NCBI GenBank assembly: GCA_030431875.1
Contig: JAUIIG010000024.1
Span: 1-40,795 of the forward strand
DNA length: 40,795 nucleotides
From: Alphaproteobacteria bacterium
Lineage (GTDB): Bacteria; Pseudomonadota; Alphaproteobacteria; Sphingomonadales; Sphingomonadaceae
Direction of reading: 5' to 3'
Every line of letters starts with the position of its first letter. The first letter of the stretch is position 1. Made by a program: the position numbers and the translations under genes. The notes below the pieces were generated by a model, which saw nothing but the letters and a program-made list of their open reading frames with translations, was not told the DNA's origin and searched no databases. Below are positions 20,519 through 29,596 of the stretch, one piece after another.

Positions 20519-22765
20519 CTAGCTGGCGCGTGAGGAACCCATGGTCACTTCCACCTGCATGAAACGCGGGCGCGAAGTCGGTCCGTTGGCTCCGTTCACT
20601 GCAGCAGCAGCGAGGTGGTGGCCCTTGGGAAGCGCCTGCAGCGGCATGCCGGCCGCAGCGAGCATGTAGGGCGACACGCGGTGCCGCGTGCACAGCCCAC
20701 CTGCCCCGTCAGACACCAGCGGCGTCTCGAACTCGAGGCCCTGCGTAGCGTCCTGCGAGCGACGGACCTTGCCCACCACTAGCTGGCCTTCACCGAGGTC
20801 GAGTACCAGTTCGGTGCCGATCGGTACTTCCAGCAGGCCTTCGATCTTGGCACCCGTGCGCGAAAGGTCACGCAGCATGGCTACGTAGTGGTGATCCTCG
20901 TGCACCACGCCGATCCGGCGGTAGACGGTGCGACGCTTGGCGCGATGCTTGGCCGGGCCGACTGCTTCGTAGTGAAAATCCCCACCGACCAGCTTTGCCA
21001 ACACCTCGTCCTGCGGCACTGCGCGCGAGAAGATGAAACCCTGTATAAGATCGATGTCGAGGGCGGAAATTACCGCCAACTCGTCCATGGCCTCCACGCC
21101 TTCAGCCGTGGTCGTCATCCCCAGCGCGCTCGCCAAGCTGGCAATGGCGGTGATAATGGCGTGGTTGGAATGGCCCGTGTCGGTGCAGCCACGCACGAAG
21201 CTCTGGTCGATCTTGATCTTGTCGAAGGGCGCCTTGGACAGATAGGACATCGACGAAAAGCCGGTGCCGAAATCGTCTAGCGCCAGCCGAACGCCCAGCT
21301 TCTTGAGCGAGGCGAACATGGCCTCGGTCGTGCCCATATCGCCCATGAACACGGTCTCTGTGATCTCCAGTTCCAGCTGCGAAGGATTGAGACCGGATTC
21401 ATCGAGTGCCCGCTCGACCACCTTGGACAGGTTCTCATTGAGGAATTGGCGGGCCGAAACATTTACCGAGACAGTCAGGTCACCGGGCCATTCCGCTGCA
21501 TCCTTGCATGCTTGCTTGAGCACCATGGCACCAAGCTCGTCGATCAGGTTGCTGTCCTCGGCAATAGGGACAAAGACACCGGGTGAAATGGCACCATGCT
21601 CAGGATGGTTCCAACGCACCAGCGCCTCGAACCCGCGCAATTGGTGGTCCTTGGTTTGCACCTGCGGCTGGTAATGCACTTCGAGCTCGCCGGCCTGGAT
21701 GGCATCACGCAAGTCTTCCTCGATCTCGCGACGATCCTCGGCGGTTTCCTTCAGGTCATTGGAGTAGAAACGGAATTGGCCGCGCCCGCCGCCTTTGGCA
21801 GCATAAAGCGCCAAGTCCGCGGCCTTCACCAGCTCGTGGGCTTCGATACCGTCATAAGGCGCGACTGCAATGCCGACTGACGTGCCGATAATCGCCCGAC
21901 TGCCTTCCACAGAATATGGCTGTGAGATCATCTGGATCAAACGGTTGGCGATCTCGCCGAGCTTGCCGCGATCGTCGAGGTCGGGAACGATCAGCTGGAA
22001 TTCATCACCACCCAGCCGCCCGATCTCCGCACCACCAGGTGCAATGCTCTGCAACCGTGCCGCGACCTGCCGCAACAGCTCGTCGCCAGCGGGATGCCCC
22101 AAGGTATCGTTGACTTGCTTGAACCGGTCGAGGTCGAGCATGATCAGCGCACAACTGCGCTTCTCGATCTTGTAGGCATTGAGCGAGGCATCCAGCCGGC
22201 GCTTCATGCGGTGACGATTGGCCAGGCCGGTAAGCGAATCGAATTCAACCAGACGAGAAGCCTGCAGCTGTTCCTCGTAGCTGTCGGTAATATCCTTGGC
22301 GATGCCGCGGTAGCCGAGGAACTCCTTCTTGTTGTCGAATTGCGGCCGCCCGGTCAGTTGCCACCACTTGCCGCCGCCCTCGGCAGTCTTCTCGTCAAGC
22401 AGTTGGACAGTCTGTTCGGAAAAACTGGAACGCGAACTGACGATGTAGCTGATCGGCTTGGTCTCGGTTTCAACCTGCTCTTCGCTAACGGTCTTGAAGA
22501 CCTTGGCGAGTGGTTCCCCGATCACATCGCGTTCGAGCGCGAACTGGGCAAGGGCCGCCGGTGAAAGGTAGGTCAGGCGGTTCTGGGCATCGGTGGCCCA
22601 GAACCAGGCGATGTTGCTCTGCTCGAAACTGTCGAGCATCTGCAACCGGTCGCGATCGCTGACCTTGATGGCGGCAACCTTGGTAGCGATGGCTTCGGCG
22701 TCAGGCACGCGAACGGGCTCGGAAGCCTTTGCGCCAAAACCTTTCCAGACGTCGCGAACACCCAT
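20519..22765 (-). CDS. PAS-GGDEF-EAL-PilZ cyclic di-GMP protein
   Basis: A 748-residue soluble protein that could make, break and sense cyclic di-GMP. A PAS domain (about 45-165: NIAWFWATDAQNRLTYLSPA, GYRGIAKDIT) is followed by a GGDEF domain with intact GRLGGDEF (250-256) but no RxxD inhibitory site. The EAL domain has FEALVRW (379-385) and a DDFGTGFSS loop, with the metal-binding residues apparently kept. The C-terminal PilZ domain (about 630-720) has KRRTVYRR and DLSRTGAKIEG, both typical binding motifs. It is a close paralog of the gene just upstream, sharing domain order and long identical stretches such as KAPFDKIKIDQSFVRG, so the pair arose by tandem duplication. This copy lacks the membrane anchor. 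Confidence 0.92.
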   Translation of the reverse strand: MGVRDVWKGFGAKASEPVRVPDAEAIATKVAAIKVSDRDRLQMLDSFEQSNIAWFWATDAQNRLTYLSPAALAQFALERDVIGEPLAKVFKTVSEEQVETETKPISYIVSSRSSFSEQTVQLLDEKTAEGGGKWWQLTGRPQFDNKKEFLGYRGIAKDITDSYEEQLQASRLVEFDSLTGLANRHRMKRRLDASLNAYKIEKRSCALIMLDLDRFKQVNDTLGHPAGDELLRQVAARLQSIAPGGAEIGRLGGDEFQLIVPDLDDRGKLGEIANRLIQMISQPYSVEGSRAIIGTSVGIAVAPYDGIEAHELVKAADLALYAAKGGGRGQFRFYSNDLKETAEDRREIEEDLRDAIQAGELEVHYQPQVQTKDHQLRGFEALVRWNHPEHGAISPGVFVPIAEDSNLIDELGAMVLKQACKDAAEWPGDLTVSVNVSARQFLNENLSKVVERALDESGLNPSQLELEITETVFMGDMGTTEAMFASLKKLGVRLALDDFGTGFSSMSYLSKAPFDKIKIDQSFVRGCTDTGHSNHAIITAIASLASALGMTTTAEGVEAMDELAVISALDIDLIQGFIFSRAVPQDEVLAKLVGGDFHYEAVGPAKHRAKRRTVYRRIGVVHEDHHYVAMLRDLSRTGAKIEGLLEVPIGTELVLDLGEGQLVVGKVRRSQDATQGLEFETPLVSDGAGGLCTRHRVSPYMLAAAGMPLQALPKGHHLAAAAVNGANGPTSRPRFMQVEVTMGSSRAS

Positions 22766-22882
22766 CGCTCGCCAATCTCCTCTTGACCGCCTGCGAATGC
22801 GGAGGCGGAACGCTCTTGTTGCAACGCCATGGTCCTAAACGATTAGCGTTACCAAAAATCTAAATGCTCCCGCATGGGCGGC

Positions 22883-25702
22883 TCATCCGGCCTTGCGGGT
22901 TTCCTCGCGCTGGATCGGCGACGGAGCCGCCGCCTGGATCGCGGCGATCCGGCCAGCACTATCCTTCTGCAAGGCATTGGCGAATTCCACGCCCATTCGG
23001 TCATCTTCGCACCAGCGCGCGGTGCACGTAACCCAATGATTCTTCGAAATTTGGACCTTGAAGATCGTCCCCACCGGCACGTTCCACAGACCTTCGATCA
23101 GTGCCCCGGTGGTGGAGATGTTGCGGATGGTGCCGTTGTAGAGGTGGCCATGGTGATCCAGCACGACCTTGCGCAGCATTGTCTGGCGCGGAGCGCGGCT
23201 TGAACGCGGCCCGCGGGCGACCGCTTCCAGCCCGTTGGCGAGCCGCGCCTGCGCATCTTCAGCCGTCAGAGGCCGCTCGTAGATGAAGCCCTGCACGTGA
23301 CTGCAACCGTGCATGCGCACCAGGTCGAGCTCATCGTGGGTCTCCACGCCTTCTGCCGTGGTATCCATGCCCAGGGCATGGGCAAGGCTGGTGATCGAGG
23401 CGATGATGGCGCCGTTGCGGCTGCCTTGTTCCGTAGCACCGCGCACGAAGCTCTGGTCGATCTTGATCTTGTCGAACGGCGCCTTTTTCAGATAGCCGAG
23501 CGAAGAATAGCCCGTACCGAAATCGTCGAGCGCCAGGCGCACGCCGATGTTCTTGAGCGCCGTAAAGGTCGCATCGGTACCCGCGTCGTCCTGCAGGAAG
23601 ACGGTTTCAGTAATTTCCAGCTCCAGCCGCGATGGATCGATATCAGCATGGGCGATGGCGCTGGCGACCACGGCCGGGAACTGGACATTGGCGAACTGCA
23701 GGGGCGATACGTTAACCGCAACGAGCACTTCGTCCGGCCACTTCGCGACTTCCCTGCACGCCTGGCGCAAGGCCCATTCGCCGATCTGCTGGATCATGCC
23801 GCTGTCTTCGGCTGTCTCGATAAAGCGTTCGGGCGAGATCCAGCCCTTGACCGGGTGCTGCCAGCGCATCAGCGCCTCGAAGCCGCAAATCCGCTCGGTA
23901 GTGGTGGAGACCACCGGCTGGTAGTGCAGCTCCAGCTCGCCGCGCGCCATGGCATCGCGGAGGTCTTCTTCCATCTGCGAGCGCGCTTCGGCCTCGGCGT
24001 GCAGGTCGTTGGAGTAGAAGTGGAAGCGGCCGCGCCCGCCATCCTTGGCCGCGTAAAGCGCAAGGTCGGCATTGCGGATCAGTTCTTCACTCGTGGTGCC
24101 GTCGTCTGGCGACATGGCAATACCGACAGAGGCACCAATGACCACGCGTTGGCCTTCGATCGAATAGGGCTGCGAGAGCGAGGCGATGATCTCGCGCGCC
24201 AGTTCTTCCAGCGATGGGCGTGGCACACTGTTGGGTACGATGACCTTGAACTCGTCACCGCCGAGACGGCCGACCTGTCCGGCCTTGCCGACTGCGCGTT
24301 CCAGCCGCTGGGAAACCTGCTTCAGCAAGGCGTCGCCAGCGGGGTGCCCCATGGTATCGTTGACCTGTTTGAAGCGGTCGAGATCGAGCAGGAAGACGGC
24401 ACAGTTGCGGTTGTTCTTCTCCCGGTCGGCGAGGATCTTCTCCAGCACCTGGCTCATCTGGAAACGGTTGGCGAGGCCAGTGAGCGAATCGTAACGAGCC
24501 AGGCGGGTGGCATGTTCCTGGCTGCGCTTGCGTTCAGTCAGGTCAGTTCCCGAGCCGCGGAAACCGATGAAGTTGTTGAACTGGTCGTAGAGCGGTCGGC
24601 CGGAAACCGACCACCAGCGTTCGTCACCCTTGTTCGCAGCGCGGACGGCCAGCTCCGAAAAGGCCGATCGCGCCGACAGGTGGAACATCAGTGTGCGCTC
24701 ACCCTCATCACCGGTCACGGCCAGGTTGAACAGCCGGGTCAGCGGGTGGCCCAGCAGGTTCTCCGGCTTGGTGCCTAACACCTCTGCCACTGGCGGCGAG
24801 ACATAGGTAAGCTGGGAACGGCGGTCGGTTTCCCAGAACCAGCCCTGCCCGGTTTCCTCGTAGTCGGTGAGGATGTCCTGCGCGCGGGTGGCAATGCGCG
24901 CCTGGGCCTGCAGGACGTCTTCCTCGCCTTTCTGCTGGATCACCTGTTCGCGCGTCACCAGCACGGCGACGACAAAGCCGAACAGCACTCCGGCAAGTCC
25001 TACGAGCGAACTGTTGGCGATGACGATGGCAGACCAGATGGCCAGCTGCGCCGCAAAGATCATGCCCGGCTGGCGTCGCAGGTAGACCATGGCGATCGAT
25101 GCTACGCACAATTGCGAGGCAATTGTCGCGTCCCACCCGATGCCCGTCTCCATGGCCCAGCGGGTCATACCGAAACCGTAGAGGAACAACGGGATGATCA
25201 CGACGCCAATCGATCCCAGCACCTTGGCGGACACCGAGCGGCCGGCAACGAAATCCCAGACCCGGGAGACCGGCAAGATCAGGACAACCGAAAGGGCAAG
25301 CATGAGTGCAGCAGCGGCGCTTGGCAGAGCGCCCGATACGGCTAAAGCGACGACCAGGGTCGTGACCATGCCCAGGATCAGGTAGGGCCAGCGCCGGGGG
25401 AAGAATTCGCGCTGGGCCAGCACCTGCCGCGGCGGAGCAACGTTGCGCGACATGGTCGCTTCGCGGCGCTCGGCTTCGCGCCGGTCGATAGCGGGTGCGC
25501 CTTCGGCAGCCGTGGCGATTGCAGCAGGCGGCCTGGCAGCGGCTGCGGTTTTTTCCGTGGCAGGGGCAGTGGATGGAGCAGGCGACGGGGATGCGGATTT
25601 CTCGGGCACATCCGCCACCGGCGCGACGACAGGTGCGCGCTGTTGCGCGGGCGCGTTCTCACGCCTGACCCTGTCGATCGCTGTTCGGCTGCCACCGCTC
25701 AT
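22883..25702 (-). CDS. Membrane-anchored PAS-GGDEF-EAL-PilZ cyclic di-GMP protein
   Basis: A 939-residue inner membrane protein. A Pro/Ala-rich cytoplasmic N terminus (about 1-85) precedes a block of five or so hydrophobic segments (about 105-255, beginning WPYLILGMVTTLVVALAVSG). PAS (GWFWETDRRSQLTYVSPPVA), GGDEF (GRLGGDEFKVIV intact), EAL (FEALMRWQHP, DDFGTGYSSLGYL) and a C-terminal PilZ domain (APRQTMLRKVVLDHHGHLYN, NISTTGALIEGLW) follow. The PilZ Arg motif is less canonical than in its downstream paralog. The start ATG (25700-25702) was chosen as MSGGSRTAIDRV; the open frame continues upstream without supporting signals. It is 117 bases from the paralog and divergent from the ferredoxin reductase gene. 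Confidence 0.9.
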   Translation of the reverse strand: MSGGSRTAIDRVRRENAPAQQRAPVVAPVADVPEKSASPSPAPSTAPATEKTAAAARPPAAIATAAEGAPAIDRREAERREATMSRNVAPPRQVLAQREFFPRRWPYLILGMVTTLVVALAVSGALPSAAAALMLALSVVLILPVSRVWDFVAGRSVSAKVLGSIGVVIIPLFLYGFGMTRWAMETGIGWDATIASQLCVASIAMVYLRRQPGMIFAAQLAIWSAIVIANSSLVGLAGVLFGFVVAVLVTREQVIQQKGEEDVLQAQARIATRAQDILTDYEETGQGWFWETDRRSQLTYVSPPVAEVLGTKPENLLGHPLTRLFNLAVTGDEGERTLMFHLSARSAFSELAVRAANKGDERWWSVSGRPLYDQFNNFIGFRGSGTDLTERKRSQEHATRLARYDSLTGLANRFQMSQVLEKILADREKNNRNCAVFLLDLDRFKQVNDTMGHPAGDALLKQVSQRLERAVGKAGQVGRLGGDEFKVIVPNSVPRPSLEELAREIIASLSQPYSIEGQRVVIGASVGIAMSPDDGTTSEELIRNADLALYAAKDGGRGRFHFYSNDLHAEAEARSQMEEDLRDAMARGELELHYQPVVSTTTERICGFEALMRWQHPVKGWISPERFIETAEDSGMIQQIGEWALRQACREVAKWPDEVLVAVNVSPLQFANVQFPAVVASAIAHADIDPSRLELEITETVFLQDDAGTDATFTALKNIGVRLALDDFGTGYSSLGYLKKAPFDKIKIDQSFVRGATEQGSRNGAIIASITSLAHALGMDTTAEGVETHDELDLVRMHGCSHVQGFIYERPLTAEDAQARLANGLEAVARGPRSSRAPRQTMLRKVVLDHHGHLYNGTIRNISTTGALIEGLWNVPVGTIFKVQISKNHWVTCTARWCEDDRMGVEFANALQKDSAGRIAAIQAAAPSPIQREETRKAG

Positions 25703-25859
25703 GTCACGCCAATGCCGCAAACCCGTTGGAAAACGGTTAACCGCCGCCGATTTCCGACACCGCAAATGTCCGTGCATGACCTCGGCTGGCGCATTGCCTC
25801 GAAGGGTTAATGCGATGCATACTGCAAGTAGGGAGATCGGCGAGCGGGAGAGGCAGGCA

Positions 25860-27176
25860 ATGCGGCATATCGCGATTATCGGTTCCGGACCGGCCGGTTA
25901 CTACGCAGCCGAGGCCGCGCAGAAGCGTTTTGGAGAGGACGTGCGTGTCGATATTTTTGACATGCTGCCAGTGCCTTACGGCCTGATCCGCACGGGCGTC
26001 GCGCCCGATCACCAGTCGATCAAGGGGGTTTCCCGGCGGTATGAAAAGACCGCGCTGACAGAGAACGTCCGCTTCGTAGGCAATGTTGCCGTCGGGCGTG
26101 ATATCTCGATTGCCCAACTGCAGGAATATTACGACGCGGTGATCTTTGCGACCGGCGCGCCGAAAGATCGTGACCTTGGAATTCCGGGCGAAGAGTTGGG
26201 CAATGTCTTCGGCAGCGCGGCATTCGTCGGCTGGTACAACGGCCACCCGCAGTTCGCGAACCTCGATCCGGACCTGGCCGGTTCCACCGCCGTGGTGATC
26301 GGCATGGGCAATGTCGCGCTGGACGTGGCGCGCATGCTGGCCAAGACCGACTGCGAGTTCGACGGCAGCGACATCGTGCTCCACGCACTGGAAGCCCTGT
26401 GCGCTTCGAACATAGAGCGGATCGTACTGCTCGGCCGCCGCGGCCCGCACCAGATCATGATGACGCCCAAGGAACTGGGAGAACTGGGCCGGCTCGACAA
26501 CGCCGCCCCGCACGTTGCGCGGGACGACCTGCCGGACGAAGCCGAGGATGCGATCCTCGAACCCGGCCTGCGCAAGTCCGTCACGGTGCTGCGCGAATTT
26601 GCCGCCGTGCCGGAGCATATCCGCGCGGAGAAGAAGATCGCCATCGAGTTCGCCTTCTTCGCCCAGCCCAAGGCCCTGATCGGCAAGGAGAAAGTAGAGG
26701 CGATCGAGATCGAGCGCACCGAATTGGTCAAAGGCCGCGCTGTGGGCACCGGAGAGACCGAGCGCCTGCCCACAGACCTGGTGGTCAGTTGCATCGGTTA
26801 TCGCACCATGGCCATTCCCGGTGTGCCGTTCGACGAACGCGCCGGCCGCTTCGCCAATGACGAGGGACGCATCCTGCCCGGCCTCTACTGCGTCGGCTGG
26901 GCCATGCGCGGTCCCTCGGGCACCATCGGCACGAACAAGCCCGACGGCTTCGCCATTATCGACAAGATCGCCGAGGACGTGATCAGCGGAGCACTGGGCG
27001 CTGCCAGCAAGAAGGGCCGCGAAGCCTTCGATGCCTATGCCGCCGAGAAAGGCCTCGACCTTGTCACCTTCCGCGACTGGAAGAAGATCGAGGAGGCCGA
27101 AGCCAAGGCCGCCCGCGAAGGCGCCCCGCGCGAAAAATTCGTCGACATCGCCGCGATGATGCAGGCGCTGAGTTAG
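25860..27176 (+). CDS. Adrenodoxin-type ferredoxin-NADP+ reductase
   Basis: A 438-residue FAD enzyme that moves electrons between NADPH and ferredoxin, related to adrenodoxin reductase and mycobacterial FprA. The FAD-binding motif IIGSGPAGYYAAEAA (6-20) and the signature DMLPVPYGLIRTGVAPDH follow the family closely. The NADP site is VVIGMGNVALDVARML (145-160), and the C-terminal GWAMRGPSGTIGTNKPDG motif closes the FAD site. The ATG at 25860 has GGGAGAGG upstream and gives the standard MRHIAIIGSGP start; longer versions of the frame have no such support. It is divergent from the c-di-GMP gene and overlaps the stop of the next gene by four bases tail to tail. It may serve a P450 or a ferredoxin-dependent pathway elsewhere. 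Confidence 0.93.
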   Translation: MRHIAIIGSGPAGYYAAEAAQKRFGEDVRVDIFDMLPVPYGLIRTGVAPDHQSIKGVSRRYEKTALTENVRFVGNVAVGRDISIAQLQEYYDAVIFATGAPKDRDLGIPGEELGNVFGSAAFVGWYNGHPQFANLDPDLAGSTAVVIGMGNVALDVARMLAKTDCEFDGSDIVLHALEALCASNIERIVLLGRRGPHQIMMTPKELGELGRLDNAAPHVARDDLPDEAEDAILEPGLRKSVTVLREFAAVPEHIRAEKKIAIEFAFFAQPKALIGKEKVEAIEIERTELVKGRAVGTGETERLPTDLVVSCIGYRTMAIPGVPFDERAGRFANDEGRILPGLYCVGWAMRGPSGTIGTNKPDGFAIIDKIAEDVISGALGAASKKGREAFDAYAAEKGLDLVTFRDWKKIEEAEAKAAREGAPREKFVDIAAMMQALS

Positions 27177-27637
27177 TCTCGTGGCAACTGCATTCGGCCG
27201 GCGCTGGCCTCTGCCAGCCGCCGCCCGAGCTTCTTCGTCACCATGATGTGGCCGCCACTGCCCTCGTCGCCGAACAGCAGGTCGTAATAGTCGACAATCA
27301 GGATCGAGCGGGTCTTCACGGAAAGCTCGTCCCACGGCACGAACACCGGCTTGGCGAAGGGGGCCATCGCCTTCATGATTCTGAGCCGCATGCCACTGGC
27401 ACAGGCTTCAAAGGTCAGCACGTTGCGGAAGTTGACGGCGGCCAGAGGGTGCGGGCCGATGGCGCCGCTTTGCCAGCCGAATGATACAAGAACCGTGTCT
27501 TCGCGATCCGGATAGCGGTTTGCGACTTTCGACCAGCCGCTGATGGCCATCAGCAGGCTGGTAATGCCCAGCCACATCAGCGGGAAGATCAGCAGGAAAA
27601 GGCCGACGACGAGCACGGTAATCATCGTCTGGCTCAT
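27173..27637 (-). CDS. Small membrane-anchored protein of unknown function
   Basis: A 154-residue protein with one clear N-terminal membrane segment (MITVLVVGLFLLIFPLMWLG, extending to ITSLLMAISGW). A soluble part follows, with VLVSFGWQSGAIGPHPLAAV and FAKPVFVPWDELSV; I do not recognise it as a named family. The VPWDE phrase recalls PH-like domains that report membrane-lipid contacts, but that is only a guess. It starts 22 bases downstream of dnaN and is probably co-transcribed with it. Its stop overlaps the convergent reductase stop. Confidence 0.7.
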   Translation of the reverse strand: MSQTMITVLVVGLFLLIFPLMWLGITSLLMAISGWSKVANRYPDREDTVLVSFGWQSGAIGPHPLAAVNFRNVLTFEACASGMRLRIMKAMAPFAKPVFVPWDELSVKTRSILIVDYYDLLFGDEGSGGHIMVTKKLGRRLAEASAGRMQLPRD

Positions 27638-27659
27638 GTCCTACTCCCTCATCGCCGGA

Positions 27660-28787
27660 TCACACCCGCATCGGCATCAGCACGTAAAGGGCCGGGCTGC
27701 TTTCATCCTTGCGGATCAGCGTCGGGGCACCAGCATCGGCGAAGTGCAGTTCCACCTTGTCGGCGTCCATCTGCGCGAGGATATCCTTCAGGTATCCGGC
27801 GTTGAAGCCGATCTCCATGCTGTCGGAGCCGTATTCGCCCGACACCTCTTCGGTGGCGTTGCCATTGTCGGGGCTGGTGACGGTGAGCGTGACCTTGTCG
27901 GCATCGAGGCCCATCTTCACTGCGCGGGTCTTCTCGGTGGCGATGGTGGCCACGCGGTCGACACCGGCGAACAGGCTCTTCGGATCCACCTTCAGCAGCT
28001 TGTCGTTGCCGGTGGGGATCACGCGGCTGTAGTCGGGGAAGGTGCCGTCGATCAGCTTGGAGGTGAGCACCACCCCGCCCTCTCCACCCAGCGTGAAGCG
28101 GATCTTCGACGGCGACAGGTCGATGAGGACATTGCCCTCCATCGCCTCTTCCAGCAGCTTGCGCAGCTCGGCCACGGCCTTCCGCGGCACGATCACGTCG
28201 GGCATGCCTTCGGCGCCAGCCGGGCGCGGCAGGGTGAAGCGGGCGAGACGGTGACCATCGGTGGCGGCCGCCTTCAGCACGCCGCCATCGTCTTCCGCGA
28301 CGTGGAAGAAAATGCCGTTGAGGTAGTAGCGGGTTTCCTCGGTGCTGATCGCGAAGCGCGTGCGGTCGATCAGTTCGGCCAGCGTCTTGGCAGGCAGTTC
28401 AAAGCTGGTCGGCAAGTCGCCTTCAACGATCACCGGGAAGTCGTCGCGCGGCAGGGTCGGCAGGGTGAAGCGGCTGCGCCCGGCCTTGATGACCATGCGG
28501 TTCTCGGCAGTCTCCAACGCAACCTCGCTGCCGTCGGGCAGCTTGCGGGCAATATCGAAAAGCAGGTGCGCCGACACCGTGATCGCGCCGCCGCTTTCGA
28601 CCGAATTGGCTTCCAGGCTTTCAACCACCTGCAAATCGAGGTCGGTGGCCATGATCTTCACATGGCCTTGCTCGTCGGCCTCGATCAGCACGTTGGACAG
28701 GATCGGGATGGTGTTGCGCCGCTCGACCACCGACTGGACGTGAGACAGGCTGCGCAGCAGTTTCGCGCGTTCGATGGTGGCCTTCAT
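27660..28787 (-). CDS. dnaN: DNA polymerase III beta sliding clamp
   Basis: DnaN is the ring-shaped processivity clamp for DNA polymerase III and a docking platform for repair factors. The 375-residue length is right for three clamp domains. Recognisable blocks are MKATIERAKLLRSLSHVQSV, RRNTIPILSNVLIEA, ATDLDLQVVESLEA, ATDGHRLARFTLPRP and the C-terminal YVLMPMRV. The ATG is unambiguous. dnaN here is not next to dnaA; it is followed by a small membrane protein and preceded by an SGNH gene with a 164-base gap, so it probably has its own promoter there. Confidence 0.98.
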   Translation of the reverse strand: MKATIERAKLLRSLSHVQSVVERRNTIPILSNVLIEADEQGHVKIMATDLDLQVVESLEANSVESGGAITVSAHLLFDIARKLPDGSEVALETAENRMVIKAGRSRFTLPTLPRDDFPVIVEGDLPTSFELPAKTLAELIDRTRFAISTEETRYYLNGIFFHVAEDDGGVLKAAATDGHRLARFTLPRPAGAEGMPDVIVPRKAVAELRKLLEEAMEGNVLIDLSPSKIRFTLGGEGGVVLTSKLIDGTFPDYSRVIPTGNDKLLKVDPKSLFAGVDRVATIATEKTRAVKMGLDADKVTLTVTSPDNGNATEEVSGEYGSDSMEIGFNAGYLKDILAQMDADKVELHFADAGAPTLIRKDESSPALYVLMPMRV

Positions 28788-28951
28788 CGCAAATCATTCC
28801 CCATTGCGCGCCGCGGTGCCGGAAAAGCCCGGACTCGCCCGCAAGCGCCGGTAAAAAGCTCTCTTACCCTTAGCGGAGGTGCGGATACGGGCAAGGATTC
28901 GGGGGTGGAGAGCCGGATTCCTTGGGGAAAAGTAAGCCGAAGCTGCCGCTG

Positions 28952-29593
28952 TCAGACAAAAACGCGCGAATTGCGGGCGAAAACACGCGAATTCGTCGCC
29001 TTGGCGTCCACGCAGCGCACGTAGTTGGCGATTGCCGCGGCGATCTTCGCCCCGCCCGCGACGGAAGGTTCGATCGGATTGGCGTAGTCCGCCGCTTCGT
29101 TGCAGACCAGTCGCAGGTCAAGCAGGTCCAGTCCTGCATCGTGGATGGCGCGTGTGACTGCATCGTTGAAAATGCTGATCGCTGTAGCCGTGAGTGGCCC
29201 CATGTTGGCGTCGTAGATGGTGCAAAGCGCCGTGGGCACGGTCAACTGGCTCGCCCGCTGGACCATGGAGCGGTACGGCGGTTCGAACTCCGCCCGCGCC
29301 TGCATCAGCATGGAAAGCGCGGCAGCCACGGTCGACGCCTCCTTCTCCAGCATGGCGGCGTTGTGCAGGATGTCGTTGCCGCCCGAGGAAACAACGACGT
29401 GCGTGGCATCGTGCGGGCACAGGTCCAGCTGCCGTTCGACCTGCTCGCTGATGCTGCCGTCGACGGCCAGCAAGGTCACGCGGTCTTCGGGGCCGAGTTC
29501 CGCGCGCAACTGCTCGGCAACATCCGGCCAGCCGGGCACATAGGCAGCGTTATCGAGGATTGAATCCCCGAACAGGACGACGTGGCGCGCCAT
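28952..29593 (-). CDS. SGNH/GDSL hydrolase-like protein
   Basis: A 213-residue cytoplasmic protein with the SGNH fold. Block I is VVLFGDSILDN with the nucleophile S11, the block II glycine region is near AVDGSISEQ, and block III is SSGGNDI (69-75). The usual block V Asp-x-x-His is not seen: the matching position reads NPIEPSVAGGAKIA, with Asn and Glu instead of Asp and His. Hydrolase activity, as esterase or acyl hydrolase, is therefore uncertain. The last 14 residues contain a duplicated NSRVF(A/V), reflecting a short DNA repeat. It starts three bases after fabG's stop, so the two are coupled in an operon with fabG. Confidence 0.78.
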   Translation of the reverse strand: MARHVVLFGDSILDNAAYVPGWPDVAEQLRAELGPEDRVTLLAVDGSISEQVERQLDLCPHDATHVVVSSGGNDILHNAAMLEKEASTVAAALSMLMQARAEFEPPYRSMVQRASQLTVPTALCTIYDANMGPLTATAISIFNDAVTRAIHDAGLDLLDLRLVCNEAADYANPIEPSVAGGAKIAAAIANYVRCVDAKATNSRVFARNSRVFV

Positions 29594-29596
29594 TGC

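Noticed and set aside
23297-24778. Long frame antisense to the membrane-bound c-di-GMP gene
   Set aside because: Same cause: codon bias of the true gene on the other strand. The translated sequence has no family features.
29276-29296. GGTTCGAACTCC, a tRNA T-arm-like string
   Set aside because: It lies within the SGNH gene, encodes conserved-looking residues, and no acceptor, D or anticodon arms fit around it.
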